A stretch of 64,000 nt of DNA. Origin: Marchantia polymorpha subsp. ruderalis. Lineage: Eukaryota > Streptophyta > Marchantiopsida > Marchantiales > Marchantiaceae. Made by a program: the position numbers and the translations under genes. Position 1 is the stretch's first letter, and every line of letters starts with the position of its first letter. Location of the stretch: NCBI GenBank assembly GCA_037833965.1, contig AP031351.1:25990501-26054500 (forward strand), given 5' to 3'. Shown here piece by piece: positions 50,301 through 62,694 of the stretch. The notes beneath the pieces were generated by a model. That model worked only from the letters and a program-made list of their open reading frames with translations, was not told where the DNA came from and did not search any database.

Positions 50301-53300
50301 TTCATTTGAAAATAGGTTGGAGTGTTATATTTTATCAGGTATTTTTTACTATTCATTCAGTGTCAACATGGATGTGTATCTTATCATATCACGATAAACT
50401 GTTTTCTTTGCCTTGTCCAACCACATCAAGTATCTCTTTATGCGCGGACATATTACTCGATCATTATTTTTTCAAACAAAGAGATTGCTAATCATCACAT
50501 GCTTCAAGACGTACACGAGTGATGTCTACCATTGTGGAATGACATCATTAAGGCAAATCAAATACATTCACTTATCCAACCGTCTTCGCATCAAAATCAA
50601 TAGATATAATAGAAGACAAACATACATCCCTGTTAATTCACACCATAAGTGCAAATCATATATTCCATACGATATTATCACTCATCCAACCTTAATTGAC
50701 ATGTACTTTACGTAAAATCTTTCTCTACATCAATTTTCATAGGTATGACTTAAGATAGACTCAAAAGTTGTCAAATCAATCTATATACAAGGTGTCCCTG
50801 AGCAACCTAAACCTTTCAATTTGAAGTTATAATGTATAATGGGACTCTCAAGAAATCTCTTAGAATTCCCTACATCACTTTCGTTCATGTCTTATCAGTT
50901 TGATACTTATCTTATTATCTTAATTCTGCCGCAAATCCACATCAGAGGTAGAAGTGATGATATTTGGTCGTAACACGATAACCTCTTGAGCAGAAGGTAA
51001 AGTTTGCTCGATAGTTTTAAATCTATATCCATCTTACTAGCATCCACAAGCTCGGTGCGAACAAATCATGCCATTGAATTCTATCTCAAAGCTCCCTTGG
51101 GATAACCACTGCTCCAACCCTGCTCAAGAAGTAATCCAACTTTCATAATACTTTCGTAATAGCTTTTTGCCTCCCTGTCTTCCCCGCAAAGTGATCGACT
51201 ACGACCAGAATTTGTGTTTCTCGTCAGTTCCTCAAAGCCTTGTCGAGGAGTTGAGTTCAGGTACAGAATGTGATCCAAAACCAGAAGTCGTGTCGTGGTG
51301 ACTACTGCAATCCATGCATGGAGTTCATTATGTTCTGATAGGGACATGAGAAGTTGTAGCAAGGATTTTGCAACTGCTCGAATTCGCACGAACTTGCAGA
51401 TGGTGGCGAGGATTGGTCATGCTGAATTCAGTCTATCTGGCCCTGATTGTGCCCTATGAGCTTGACCATGCTTGACTATCGTTACCCACCCACCACTCGT
51501 CACATGTCACCGAGATTATCTTTCGTAGGATCAAAGGCTTACAAGGTTCGAACGTAGACCAGACTTGCAGTCCGATGCTGGACTATTGCTAAACAAAGGG
51601 TGTCGACGAAGTCCTCTGATACCAGTAATTAGATTAGATTAGCGAAGGGAATCTGGGAATCGGTGTGCTGGACTTGATTCGCATGCACCTCGGCATCCGT
51701 TGCTTTGGAAGCATTCAAGAGACTTTCAGATTCGGAGAAGAGGTTCATCATTTCGGACGATGGTTCAGGATTTTCCGGGATGACGAATGCGCATCCATCA
51801 CCGAACTCGACGTGCTCCGGTGCTAAAGGCCAACTTAGTCGAGGTTTTCATGCTCCCGAGGTGCTCAAGATCATTGCGGTTCCAAAACGCTTGTCATCAG
51901 AGGTTGCTTGGTTGCTTGGTTCGAGGAGCACAACAACGTTGTGTCTTGTGTCCCATCCAAAAACTAAATCCAACCCCGAACACTGAAATTGTAGTATTCT
52001 TGAGCGAGTAGGAAGTTTCTATTATACTTTAGCTTTCTGTAGTACACCACTATGGTAATGTATAGCACAAATTCAATTATTCTGGATATAATATGTCATA
52101 ATATATTCATGTCATGTTATTTACAACAGGTTAAACAACTGGAATATATCAACAAGTCAATTTTTGGTATCCCAATGGTTTTGTTGTGTGATTCTTATTG
52201 TGTAATTCCATGATTATACGATTTGGTCGAGGTCACCTGTTAAGTCCTGGAACGACCTCGCAAATTTCACAGGACATCAGACCATCGTCTCTTGACTTAT
52301 TCAATTTCCTCCCATCGGTTGCTGACATGGCCTCGCTGTAACCAATGGCCACTGCAAAGCGAAATCTGCTCCGTTGGTCCCCAGGTTCGATTGCACCGAG
52401 CTCGCACTTCAGCTGCTGATCCGACGTGACTCATCGACGTGCCCGCAGTTCATTCAGGGCAATTCAAGCTCGTGCTACAAGATCTTCCACCGCGTGACCT
52501 GAACTGTGACCAACATTCTTACTGGGAAGGGAGCTATGGCCCCTCAACTTGGTGACGCAGAAAGCTGCTGGACTCTTTGGAAGCCCCTCGACGTCGTCGG
52601 AGTTGGTAGAAAAGTTCATACGCCTTTGGTTTCGTACTTGTACAGTTTGATTGATGGGGTCATGTCGAGAAGAATCTTGCCGCTGATGGCAACTCTCACA
52701 CCGTCATCGGTACTTGTTGCAATTGGCATTTCCTTTTGAGAAAGAGGCCGGCCCTCTAGTTCTTGAGAGCCGTAGTTCGGTGCTGGATTCCAAGAGAGTT
52801 GACTGAATTAAGTGTTCTCGAAGAGTCGATGACAGATTAACTACTTTACAAAAAGAGCAGGATCGGTGTTCGTACCAAAGTTGAGAGCTTCCTTTCCCAT
52901 GTCCATGTCGTGTAACTGAAGCATGGCGATTTTGTTTGACGGCTGGAAAGGCATCGAACGAGGTAGAAACGAGGTTCATACCTGGTACATGAGCCTGAAC
53001 CCCGATACGGACATACAGACTCTGATTTCGTGATCAACACTGCCTCATGGCAAATCTCTTTGGCCGTCAATCCACCTCGAACATGTGCCGTCGATATCTG
53101 AGATAATGCTGACACAGTGGCCGAGTCTTCGTTTGCTCCTCCGACAAGGCATAGGAGTCGAAGGTAAATGCTATAACCTCAGCAGCTCGACACGTTTGGA
53201 GAAGATATGTCGAACTATTTTCTCAAAATATCTGACGTGGGAGCAGGGGAGTCAGATCGAAGTCTTCTCAGATTTGACGATGTAAAGAGATGCACTGCTC

Positions 53301-54480
53301 ATATTCTGCTGAGTAGATTCATTTGTCTCCGGTCTCATGAGAGCCAGGTACGTGGCGAAAGTCGGTCTTCCAAACCACATTTGCTGCTGCTGCCGCCGCC
53401 GCCTCGATGGAGTTTTGTCTTATTGTTTCTTTTGAATTTAATGCCCCCATCATCAAATCCAATTTGCACAAGTTGCAGTGGGGCAACTTGCGCCTAGCGC
53501 ACTTTCAGAGCTTCTACGCTTTAGTTGCTCTCAGTGTAACGGTAGTTGACTATGTCGTGACGGTTGTTGTGAACTTAGGCAGCTTCATGTCCACCACCTC
53601 CTCCTCAGGACGACTTTCCGGGTTCGGTATGTTGTTTTATATTGGTATGCTTGTTAACAAAAGACATTCAAGTTGAGGTTGCTGGCTGGACTTCGAAGGC
53701 TGTACAGCACTGCAAGAACTTTCTGTCCCAGAAATTTGCAAGGGCTCTGAGATTCTGAAATTCCTTCTGCGTCCTTCGAAGAGATCTCGATTGTGGAACG
53801 AACGATTAAAAGGTATATCTTCTGAAATTCGTAGGAAGTTCTATCACCAGAACTCCTTCCCGAGCTGATATGCACCACGAGAATCAGCTGATGAACTGCT
53901 CAAACACGGCTGAGGTCGGAGGATTATTATTATGGATCAGACCCCTTTTGTACTCCCCACTAAATTATTAAAAAAATTTCGTTCTCTATAAGTCCCTATC
54001 TGACCAAAACTTAGAAGAGTTTTAGAAATAACGAACAATTGATAAATGAGCTAAATTTAAAAGGTAAATTAAACAAATGATTGCTTCTTCTCCAAGTTCT
54101 CTAAAGTTTATGTCGACCTTGTACTTTCTGTCGTCGAATGCTTCGGATTCTGAGGATAGTGAACGAAAATGCGTTTGTTCTCTCAAGATCTCAGAAAAGG
54201 AGAAATGTTGTCATTTGCAAGTACTAGTTTATACGTAGTACGTCTTCGTGTCTCTGAAACGTGCATGTCTGGAGATCTGGCATGACATCAAACAAACATC
54301 CAAATTTTCCCTACTTGCTAAAATCAGCACCAACCTTGCGAAAAGCATGAAAAAAAAGTCACTTTGTTCCGCATGTTTAAGGTTACAAAGACCTTTTATT
54401 TCTGATACACCTGACCTAATCTTCGTGGCAATCTGATACTCCCTATAGTGAGTGACTAGACATTTGCAAGCACTCAAACG
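47301..54480. other. AT-rich to mixed DNA without a complete gene
   Basis: Includes the glycine-rich exon-like fragment at 48780-48887 and a (TTA)n run at 49582-49602. A 16-bp palindrome CCTAACCATGGTTAGG lies near 48441-48456. ORF 51081-51389 (-) encodes 102 residues without a recognised motif. Confidence 0.45.
48780..48887 (+). pseudogene. RGG/glycine-rich RNA-binding-protein-like exon fragment
   Basis: One frame reads DNRGGYGGGDRGYNSG, then GGGESRWRYDNHNCEF and a stop. RGG/GYGG repeats of this kind are typical of the C-terminal tails of glycine-rich RNA-binding proteins. It is preceded by TTGTATAG, which could be a splice acceptor, but no upstream exon with an RNA-recognition motif or cold-shock domain was found. 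It may be a 3' exon copied or left behind from such a gene. The 63-codon ORF at 48772-48963 is another frame of the same stretch. Confidence 0.3.
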
Positions 54481-54494
54481 CGCACAAAGCCTAT

Positions 54495-54586
54495 AGGAAT
54501 AGATGAGGTAGAGATTATCAACATATCGCTGACAGTCTACAGGAATAGATGAGGTAGAGATTATCAACATATCGCTGACAGTCTAC
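54495..54586. repeat. Perfect 46-bp tandem duplication
   Basis: The 46 bases starting AGGAATAGATGAGG and ending GACAGTCTAC occur twice in succession with no difference, suggesting a recent event. Confidence 0.97.
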
Positions 54587-57374
54587 GTCATGATAATATA
54601 TTTGAGCTTCCTTTTTGTTCTGTAAAGCACACGGAGGTCAACGACATAACATGACCGTTGGTTTTTCGTAAAGTTCTCCTATCCTCCCAAGTGAAAAACT
54701 GCAAATCAACATCAATAATCAATCAACATCCATAATGCACGTCTTCAAGCTATTTCATGTCACCTCTACTCTTGGACCAGAAATAAGTAGTGCGTTTTCC
54801 ATGCGGGACTGTACCTTGAGTTATTAATTGGGCGTTTGTTAGCTCCCTAAGGATAACAAACCCAAAATTTGAGCAGGATAGACACTTCACTCTCTCACAC
54901 ACACTCACTCTCTGTTTTGTAAACTTCAAAGTACATATCAATTAAAGTATGTCAATAATGCAGACTATCATCAAAATAATGCTAGCTAAGTCCACCTTTT
55001 TATCACACTACAGGGTCAATTCAGCGTTGAATGCAATTGATGTTTGATGGCATCATGAAATATATGACTGTATATATTAATGGAAAGTTCATTATTGGAT
55101 TTTCCGTCAAATATTCGAAACTTCTGCATGAATCATTCACTGATTTGGCAACTTTGAATAATTTCACAATAATTCCAAATTTGCCTCACAAGAAGTCCAA
55201 GCTACTTGTTGATTCTTTCATTTTCCAACAATCAGTGTTTTTCTGAAGACAATTCTTCTCTCAATGCACCCATTTTGCTAAAATGTAGATATATTTCACG
55301 TGTTCAAATTTCTTATCAAATCTATGTAAGATTCTCCCATGAAGTTTAAGAAACTAGTGTAATGGTTTTCACAATTCAATCAGAATTTTCGTATGTTTAT
55401 CATTAACTATTCCTAAAAGCGAGCTTTCACAATATTTGAACAAAGTTATCCTTCATAAAACCATTTCGGGGTAAGAACTTAAAAAATTTCTGAACGGTAA
55501 CATCTTTTTCTAAGGACCAAATGCTTTAAATTCAAAGAAGGATTATATATCTATTATTATTCTCTCCCTAAGATTATCCAGAAATGATGCATGTGTCAAT
55601 CCGCTTTCACTTCATGCAAGATTTTTTAATAGTAAGAAAATATACCTTTTGCAACCAATTCTAGGCAAAAAAATTTCAGAATTTGTGTCGTTAAAAATAA
55701 TAATCTTACCTTCAATTTTTAAAATTTAAAGATCTTACATGATGAAAAATATCATTTTCCCTAGCAAATTATCATAAGAAGTTATACTGTTATTACTTCT
55801 CTTCTCATAATGTCTTTTTGATCAATAACGGTAATTAAAGTCATATAGTTAACTCCATTACTGTTTGCGGAGTAAGTGGATTATTCATTTTATTAATTAG
55901 TCAGGATGTGAGCTTCTTGGACTTGTAAGAAAGAGTTTCATACAAGTTTCCTTTCATATATGTTGTACTCTGTGTTTGCATATGATTTTTATTTGCTGAG
56001 TGGACAATTTTCATCTTCCAAAAACCATCAGAAAATTCTTGTGCATTTATGTCTTCATATATAAATTTCTAAGATTGGAAAACCAAATTCTAGGCTTGTG
56101 GAATTGTGCAGTTGACATATGAAAAAGAAAACTTGACATCTTGTTTAATATTTTCATGATCATGGTATCCCCAAAATCAATCATTTTGATTCAAGGGCAT
56201 TCATGCATTAACAAAAACTCTATTAAATGAATGGATATCTCAAATGAATCCAGATTCTACTCAAATCCTATATCATTACTTTCCAAATCACTATTCAATT
56301 GTAAAATCTTATACTCTAATCACTTCTCAATTTCCGTGACGTTGTTTACATGCGGATGTCGTTGCGCTTGTCAAATTCTGTACTTTTCAGAAATGTTTTC
56401 CAGAGACCAGGATGGTCACATTTTCCGTATATGGGGTCACTTTGTTGTCAGACTTTTTCTGTCCGAATATCACAACTTGACATAGATTAGCCTTGGTATG
56501 CTCAGTTTTGTCTATATAAGAACCAAGAAGTAGTGCCAGACAAAGAAGCGAAGGAAATCCAGCAGCTACAATAGAATGCGAAGAAAAGCTCAGGAAAAAG
56601 CGACAGAAAGTTGAGATCAAATCTGAGCATGTTCAAGCAGTAGAACATGCATGTTCAAATGTAGTGGGTGGTGCAGATTTGCAACTCCTTAAAGTGCTAG
56701 TGAAGATTTGCGAACTTGTCATCAATATTAAGATTATGAATACATAGAAGGTTCTGCAAGTCTCGAGAGGCAGAGAACAGGGCAGTTGCATCGAACCAGA
56801 TACTCCTGTTGACAGCACCCACGAGTGAGGAAACGTATAGCACAGAGGATTATACAAGTAGGAATATCTTTTAAGAGAAACTCTGGTGTCAGCTTTTTCA
56901 TATCTACATCTAGTCACGGCTGATATTCATTAATATTCTCAAAATACTGCAGAATCAACGTTGCCCACTGCAAGAGAATACTCATCTTGAGAAGAATTGC
57001 AATTCTACAGGCTGCAATAGATGACTTGATCAAAGGACATTCATCACCGCGGATGAGGCCTTGCAAGATACTATCAAACATGGACCTGGTTCAAACATAT
57101 TTTCAAATTGGACACAACTAAATATACACAAGTGTCAGATCCAAATTTCGAAGGGCTCACTCACACGTATAAATCTCTTGTTTTCGTGCACAAATAAACT
57201 TTGGCATTTCAAATCACCGTATGATCACCGTCAGTATCTGAAAAACCATGTAGACGGGCTCAATTCTTCTGAACTCTGTGACATAAGATTACAGTGACAA
57301 TGTGCTTATACTATGCGTGTTTTCTGCACTAATTAGTGGGCAGTTGCAGCCAAAACAGCACAATCCTTTGACCG

Positions 57375-57409
57375 TTATCTTCTGTTTTCTTCGAGAAAAC
57401 AGAAGATAA
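57375..57409. repeat. Hairpin, 16-bp perfect arms, 3-base loop
   Basis: TTATCTTCTGTTTTCT at 57375-57390, loop TCG, then the exact reverse complement at 57394-57409. Confidence 0.9.
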
Positions 57410-58278
57410 TGATTCTACTATTGGAACATGTGAGGCTCACAGCAGACATCATGAAACTTAAACAGAAATCACTGAGCGAACACGGTTGAACGATGATGGA
57501 CCATTGCAGTTAAAAATACAAACTTGGTGATTTCTGATTATGTTGGAACTACAGTAGACTGGTAGAATCCAGCTGACTGGTATTCTAGTAGCACGCTGGA
57601 TCTAGATAATCACTGTGTATGACAAGCTTAAGTGCGGTGTAAGTAACCTCAACATTCAACTCAACTCAATCTGGTACAAATCTTACTCTGGCCTGGTCTC
57701 GAATCAGAAAACAGTACCTTGGAATCTACCAGGGATAGTTGACTTCAACTAAGCTTTAGTTACAGTTCTGTACTGAAAGCTTAATTACTGTCGTCCGCGT
57801 GCATTTGTTCAAGAGTAAAGGACTCGGGTTGACGTCGCATTCCTGTCACATGAGGACAGTCCTTGTCCAAGCCTCAGATTTGAGAAGATCGTTGGTGGAT
57901 CCAAGTCTGAACTGAAATGCTTGGTTCTTTGGCACGAGATCTAGCATTCAATCACTTCTACTTGAAGCTTGAACTCTGTCAATGAAGGTCGGACATTTGA
58001 ACTGCAGTCTCTAAACTTGGTATGTCGACTTGAAGATCTGTAACCGAGTTGGCAAAATCACTCTAACTTTGACGCGGTTGTTGTCGAAGGCAATCTTGTA
58101 GGTTGTCCTCGCGTTTGTCCTCCGAGTCAATCTTCGTCTGGGATTTCAACGGAATGAGAATTTATGAAGCTAATGATACAGGCGGCGCTTCTAAAGCGAT
58201 CTGGAAGGTCTCAGCCCTCTCGACTAACTTAGGATTATGACATTCAATTTGTGATAGTTGTTTCCTCCACATGTATGA

Positions 58279-58324
58279 TATCCAACCAAACGCAAAACTT
58301 TCAGATTTTGCGTTTGGTTGGATA
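58279..58324. repeat. Hairpin, 19-bp perfect arms, 8-base loop
   Basis: TATCCAACCAAACGCAAAA at 58279-58297, loop CTTTCAGA, then the exact reverse complement at 58306-58324. Confidence 0.95.
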
Positions 58325-61300
58325 ATCATTCACCAATTCATTTTTTAGTGTAGATGCGAAAATCATTTACAGAATATGAAGTTTAATTGCGTATGGTACA
58401 TGTGATGTTGCGTAGTTAGGTTGATATGGGTATGCTTTGAGAGTTCAACCGGAAACTTTCACCGTTCTCCAAGAAAATTTGTTTCATTGTAACTGTATGA
58501 CAAGGTGATATGCATGCCATTTATATATAACTTCTCATTGTATTAAAAAACTTTACAGAGATCCTAGTATGATATATGATCATAAATACTACCAATTTTC
58601 CAATTTAAATTTTATCTTCTATCAACTAGTCTTTAATATTATTATTAATAACCTTGAGGAAGACAATTATGGTTGCCATATTAAACTTGTGATAGTCAAT
58701 GTAAATCTTGTTCTATCATTGCACGTCGAATCCCAACGGGAAGCTATGATAATCACAGCTGCTTTAAGGCCTCCCAGTCCAGCTGATTTAGGAGCTTTCT
58801 AATCAATCAGAGCACACCTTTCTAGAGTTCTTTGAGAACCACATTGTAGAACTCACCGGAGCTTTGAATTATCAATTTCATCGTTTTCTGCAAGAGAGAA
58901 AGAGAATTGTGTTGCAATCCTTGGTCCGAAAATGGACCACGAAAGAACTTCTCTCGAGTTCTGTTGCTGCAGAAGGTCTGCATGTCTCCCACCGAGAGTC
59001 CCAACAAATGGACTCATCCTGCTTCATCTATTTCCTTTGACTGCACCGACTCACAAATGAAGATGACAGAAGCCTCGACCTCCTTCCTACCGATGACGAA
59101 ATACCTTCCTCATAATCCTCTTCCCATGACACTCTGTAAGCTTTCTTTCCCTTTCTCCTCCCCTCTCTTGACATGCTCTGCCAGTGTAGATCGCCTGAGC
59201 CCCCAAGCTCAATTCGCTGCCTGCATGCGCCACCGTCAGCGACTCTGTACTTTCGAGGTCCTCGATGCTCGTGCCGATCAGAAGTGATCCACTTCGATTC
59301 TACCTTCACCTGAGGAAATTTGTGCTAGCATCATCGCTCTCTCCATTCTTCACTCCATACTTGAACTCCTCCAGAACCTCAGATCCCAGAGCTCAACATC
59401 ACGGGTGCAATACTTTGCGTCACACATTAAATCCTCCAATCACATGTCCACATGTCGTAGTAGAAGATGCTGGACTAATAGGCCTCGCTCGGGCTTCTTG
59501 GGAATCCTTTCAGTACGTCCACGTTACTCTGAGGGAGGCATCTTTGTCATCGATGGCGATGGCACACTCATTTTAAGAGATCCGAAATCGAAACAACTCC
59601 GTTGCATCTTTCTCGTTCGATTAATTCAAAAAGATCATAATTCTAGCGTTACCTTTACATTCACTAATGTATCAGCTCTGATCATCACCATCTTCCCTCC
59701 AAGCTTGTCCCTTCGAAATTACATAGTTTTTTAGACCGAAACAATAGGCTCCGGAAGCTCTTCGCATAAGCAAGATTTCCATATGAGTTCAGTACAATAT
59801 CATATTTTCGCATGGATACTATAATCCCATAATATGATAATATAATCCAGTAATATCTTAATGATACTACAGCAGAAGAAAACAATGAAAAAAAACCTAA
59901 ATGAGACATTTAAAGCTTTCAATAGCTCTCTTATGTAGTGACGAACCAACTTGATAAACTCATCCGACCTGATATAACCAAAGTTAATCACGATTTGAGT
60001 CAAGATTTGATATTCGGCAAAAAGTGATTTATCTTCTTAATATTTCTTAACTTCATTATTCATGATAAAACTAGTTCAAATAATTTAAATTCTAAGATAA
60101 AATTAGAATTTAAAACTAGGTAAAATTATATAAAAGATGTAAGTCATGTGGCAAGTAAACCATAAATAAGTAACAATCTTTATAAAGAAAGTTGTTCACA
60201 ATAGCGTTAGACATGCTCAAAAAATGTGATATTTTCATATATAATAGACTTATGTTCTTTTAACGTTTTGTGAAAATATCACCAAATTTTCACAACAAAA
60301 TTAAAGATACTGTCACATTTTAAAATTTTATTACGTGTCATTTATTTTACGTGATATATTTGAATTAAATTTGAAAATATTACCAGCTTAGGATATACAA
60401 AATATGCATTATAAGATGAAGCGTAAAAAATGTATACATGATGACCAAAAAATATATTTTAAGTTGCAATTTTCTTATTTTTTAATTATATGTTGTGTAA
60501 AAATATGTATCATGATACAATATGCAGTTAAATCTTTACTTTTTTAATATTTTCTAATGAAATTATCTATTTAAATCAAAAATTTCTATACAAAATAAAA
60601 TTTTAATTTGAATCAATATAATTTTATTCAAAAAATATTTATGTAAAAATCACATCTAATTGCATAATAATATTTACTCTTATAAATTTCATAGTATTTG
60701 AATTGAATGGATGAACATTATGACCAACAATGGTGTAAATTCATTGAGGTTTGAATTTTTCTTGTTTATTTTAAATCTTTTTTTTAATGCGTCAAAAATA
60801 TGAAAACATATTTTCTAGTTTTTACATATTTAAATAATATTATTATGTTAATTACATAATAAACTTTATTAATATTTAAAAAGCTATATAGTGCTATACA
60901 TAAATTCGATATGAAATAAATATTTATTCATAGTAATGTTTTAGAGATTTCTTCAATATATATTTTTACTCAATATATACATTTTTTTCTAAAGATCTAA
61001 AAATTATCCAGAATTATATCTCCTCATCACATTTTTTTGTCTTTAGATAAAGCAAGGCATGCTGACACTCGTTAGTTTCAATTTCTTATTTCTTCTATGG
61101 TAGATATTTAGCATATATCTTTAAACATTCATTCAAGTTTATATATTTCTTCTCCTCATTTAAATTGAAATCAAATTAATTTTTCAATTTGATTTCTTTC
61201 CATAGAAATAATATTCATTTCACCTTTTCAAAAATTTTTTCTGATGCAATCACATTAATGACAATCATCCACTCATTTTGACATAAAAAATGAAATTTAA

Positions 61301-61682
61301 TTTCTTCAACAATTTTTTGGAAGAAATATGTTTTGATAGAAATCGGTTTGTGTTCTTATAACCAAAAATTCACATCACTATTACTTATACTAATGTGGCT
61401 CTTCTTGCAAAAACGTCACAAATTTTACAATATTAGATGAGCATTACATCCTACTTTTACAAAAAATATATGTGAAAATTGAAGAATGCGACAGTCACAT
61501 TTTTATCATATACATCTATAATTTTGTTACCATGAATAACACAATTTTTATTCAAAGAAATATGTTATTTTTTTTACTTTGATCAATTTTTTAACTAAAA
61601 AGATTGTAAACAACCAAATTCTTTGTAAAAGAATTATAAAACTTGAGTAATTAAAAAAGATTGAATCCATCAATATAAACGT

Positions 61683-61935
61683 TGTTTATTTTATATTTAT
61701 AACCACTTAGTCAAGAATCATAAACACACAATCAAGTGATAGTAAACAGAAGACACCAAGATGTAAAGTGATTCATCACAAATAGCTACGCCCACAAGAA
61801 AGTCATGCGTGAGAGCGAACTGAATGTAATGATTAATACATAAAACCTTGGATATAAATACCCCGAACCAGCGACCCTTTTAGCTATTTTTAGCTAGAAG
61901 CTAAGGTTATTACTTTACCGGAATTAACCACAACA
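61683..61935 (-). mobile_element. Ty1/copia-type 3' LTR (minus strand)
   Basis: On the minus strand the LTR begins TGTTGTGGTTAATTCC at 61935, directly after a polypurine tract AAGTGGAAGAT (61946-61936), the usual arrangement at the 3' LTR of plant copia elements. A TATA-like TATTTATATC lies at 61860-61851. The other end is tentatively placed at 61683, where the minus strand reads AAATAAACA; that boundary is uncertain and no target duplication was confirmed. Confidence 0.55.
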
Positions 61936-62022
61936 ATCTTCCACTTAACTCATGTTAAAGAAACATTAACCTCTATAACTTATATTATTACTCATCGATA
62001 TGTTTTGGACAAAAACCTAACA

Positions 62023-62264
62023 CAATGCTTCTCTTTACGCGAGAGTTAACTAGAATTAAGTCGTAGCAATATCAAGTAAGAGTAATAACATAAAGAATAA
62101 AATAAAAACGTGGCAGCATAGAGATAACAAAAACCTCCTACCTATATAATTATTCTGCGGAAAATTCTAGAGAGAAACCGTATACAATGCCCTCTTTACA
62201 GAAAAGTTAATTAGAACTAAGCTGTAGTCATCACATGATAGAGTAACTATAGAAGAAATAACTA
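62023..62264. repeat. Diverged direct repeat between copia stop and polypurine tract
   Basis: CAATGCTTCTCTTTACGCGA at 62023 and CAATGCCCTCTTTACAGAAA at 62185 begin two related segments of about 80 bases (AGTTAACTAGAATTAAG versus AGTTAATTAGAACTAAG), offset by 162. Confidence 0.6.
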
Positions 62265-62285
62265 AATATATTATGCTAACAAACT

Positions 62286-62408
62286 CTACTTGTGCTCCCT
62301 ATGCATAACTTGCATAATAACACAATGTCGTCTAAAAGTCTTCAAAGAAATAACTTTGATCAACATATCAACTATATTGAGTTTATCGTCAATTTTGGCT
62401 TGCTCAAT
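62286..62408 (-). pseudogene. Copia polyprotein remnant: C-terminal end of RNase H
   Basis: Minus-strand frame ends with TAG at 62288-62286. It contains KIDDKLNIVDMLIKV, SLKTFRRHC, matching the spacing of the conserved copia segment (N-x-A-D-M-L-T-K-x(8,10)-F-x-x-C) close to the polyprotein end. The T of DMLTK is I and the A of ADM is V. The frame is lost immediately upstream, where the tandem repeat begins, and I could not find the rest of reverse transcriptase, integrase or gag in the window. Confidence 0.55.
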
Positions 62409-62694
62409 CATCAGAATTTGATGTCAATTCTAACTAGTTCAATCATCATAATTTACCATTACTCTTGACTAGCTCAATCATCATAATTTACCATTACTCT
62501 TGACTAGCTCAATTATCATAATTTACCATCACTCTTGATTAGCTCAATCATCATAATTTACCATCATTGTTGACTAATTCAATCGCCAGAGTGTACCGTC
62601 GATCTTGACTAGTTTAATCACCAAAGTGTACCGGTAGTCTTGACTAGCTCAATCATCAGAGTTTAACGTCAATATTGACTAGCTTAATCATGTG
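62380..62694. repeat. Minisatellite, nine 35-bp units, inside the copia remnant
   Basis: Units of exactly 35 bases, consensus AATTTACCATCACTCTTGAC then TAGCTCAATCATCAT, with outer units reading AGTTTA(A/T)CGTCAAT. The unit nearest 62380 is the one that encodes IEQAKIDDKL on the minus strand, so the array grew from the RNase H coding segment. Since 35 is not a multiple of three, every unit shifts the frame. Confidence 0.9.

Larger units (their letters stand above)
54600..61680. other. AT-rich intergenic DNA without a recognised gene
   Basis: Only short ORFs. Two perfect hairpins lie at 57375-57409 and 58279-58324. A less AT-rich stretch at 58.9-59.7 kb has ORFs of up to 126 codons with no known motif. 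59.9-61.7 kb is extremely AT-rich. Confidence 0.5.

Noticed and set aside
51540-51560. tRNA T-arm-like GGTTCGAAC
   Set aside because: No acceptor, D or anticodon arm could be folded around it.
62380-62694. CRISPR array
   Set aside because: The units are contiguous tandem repeats without unique spacers, in a plant-type retroelement.
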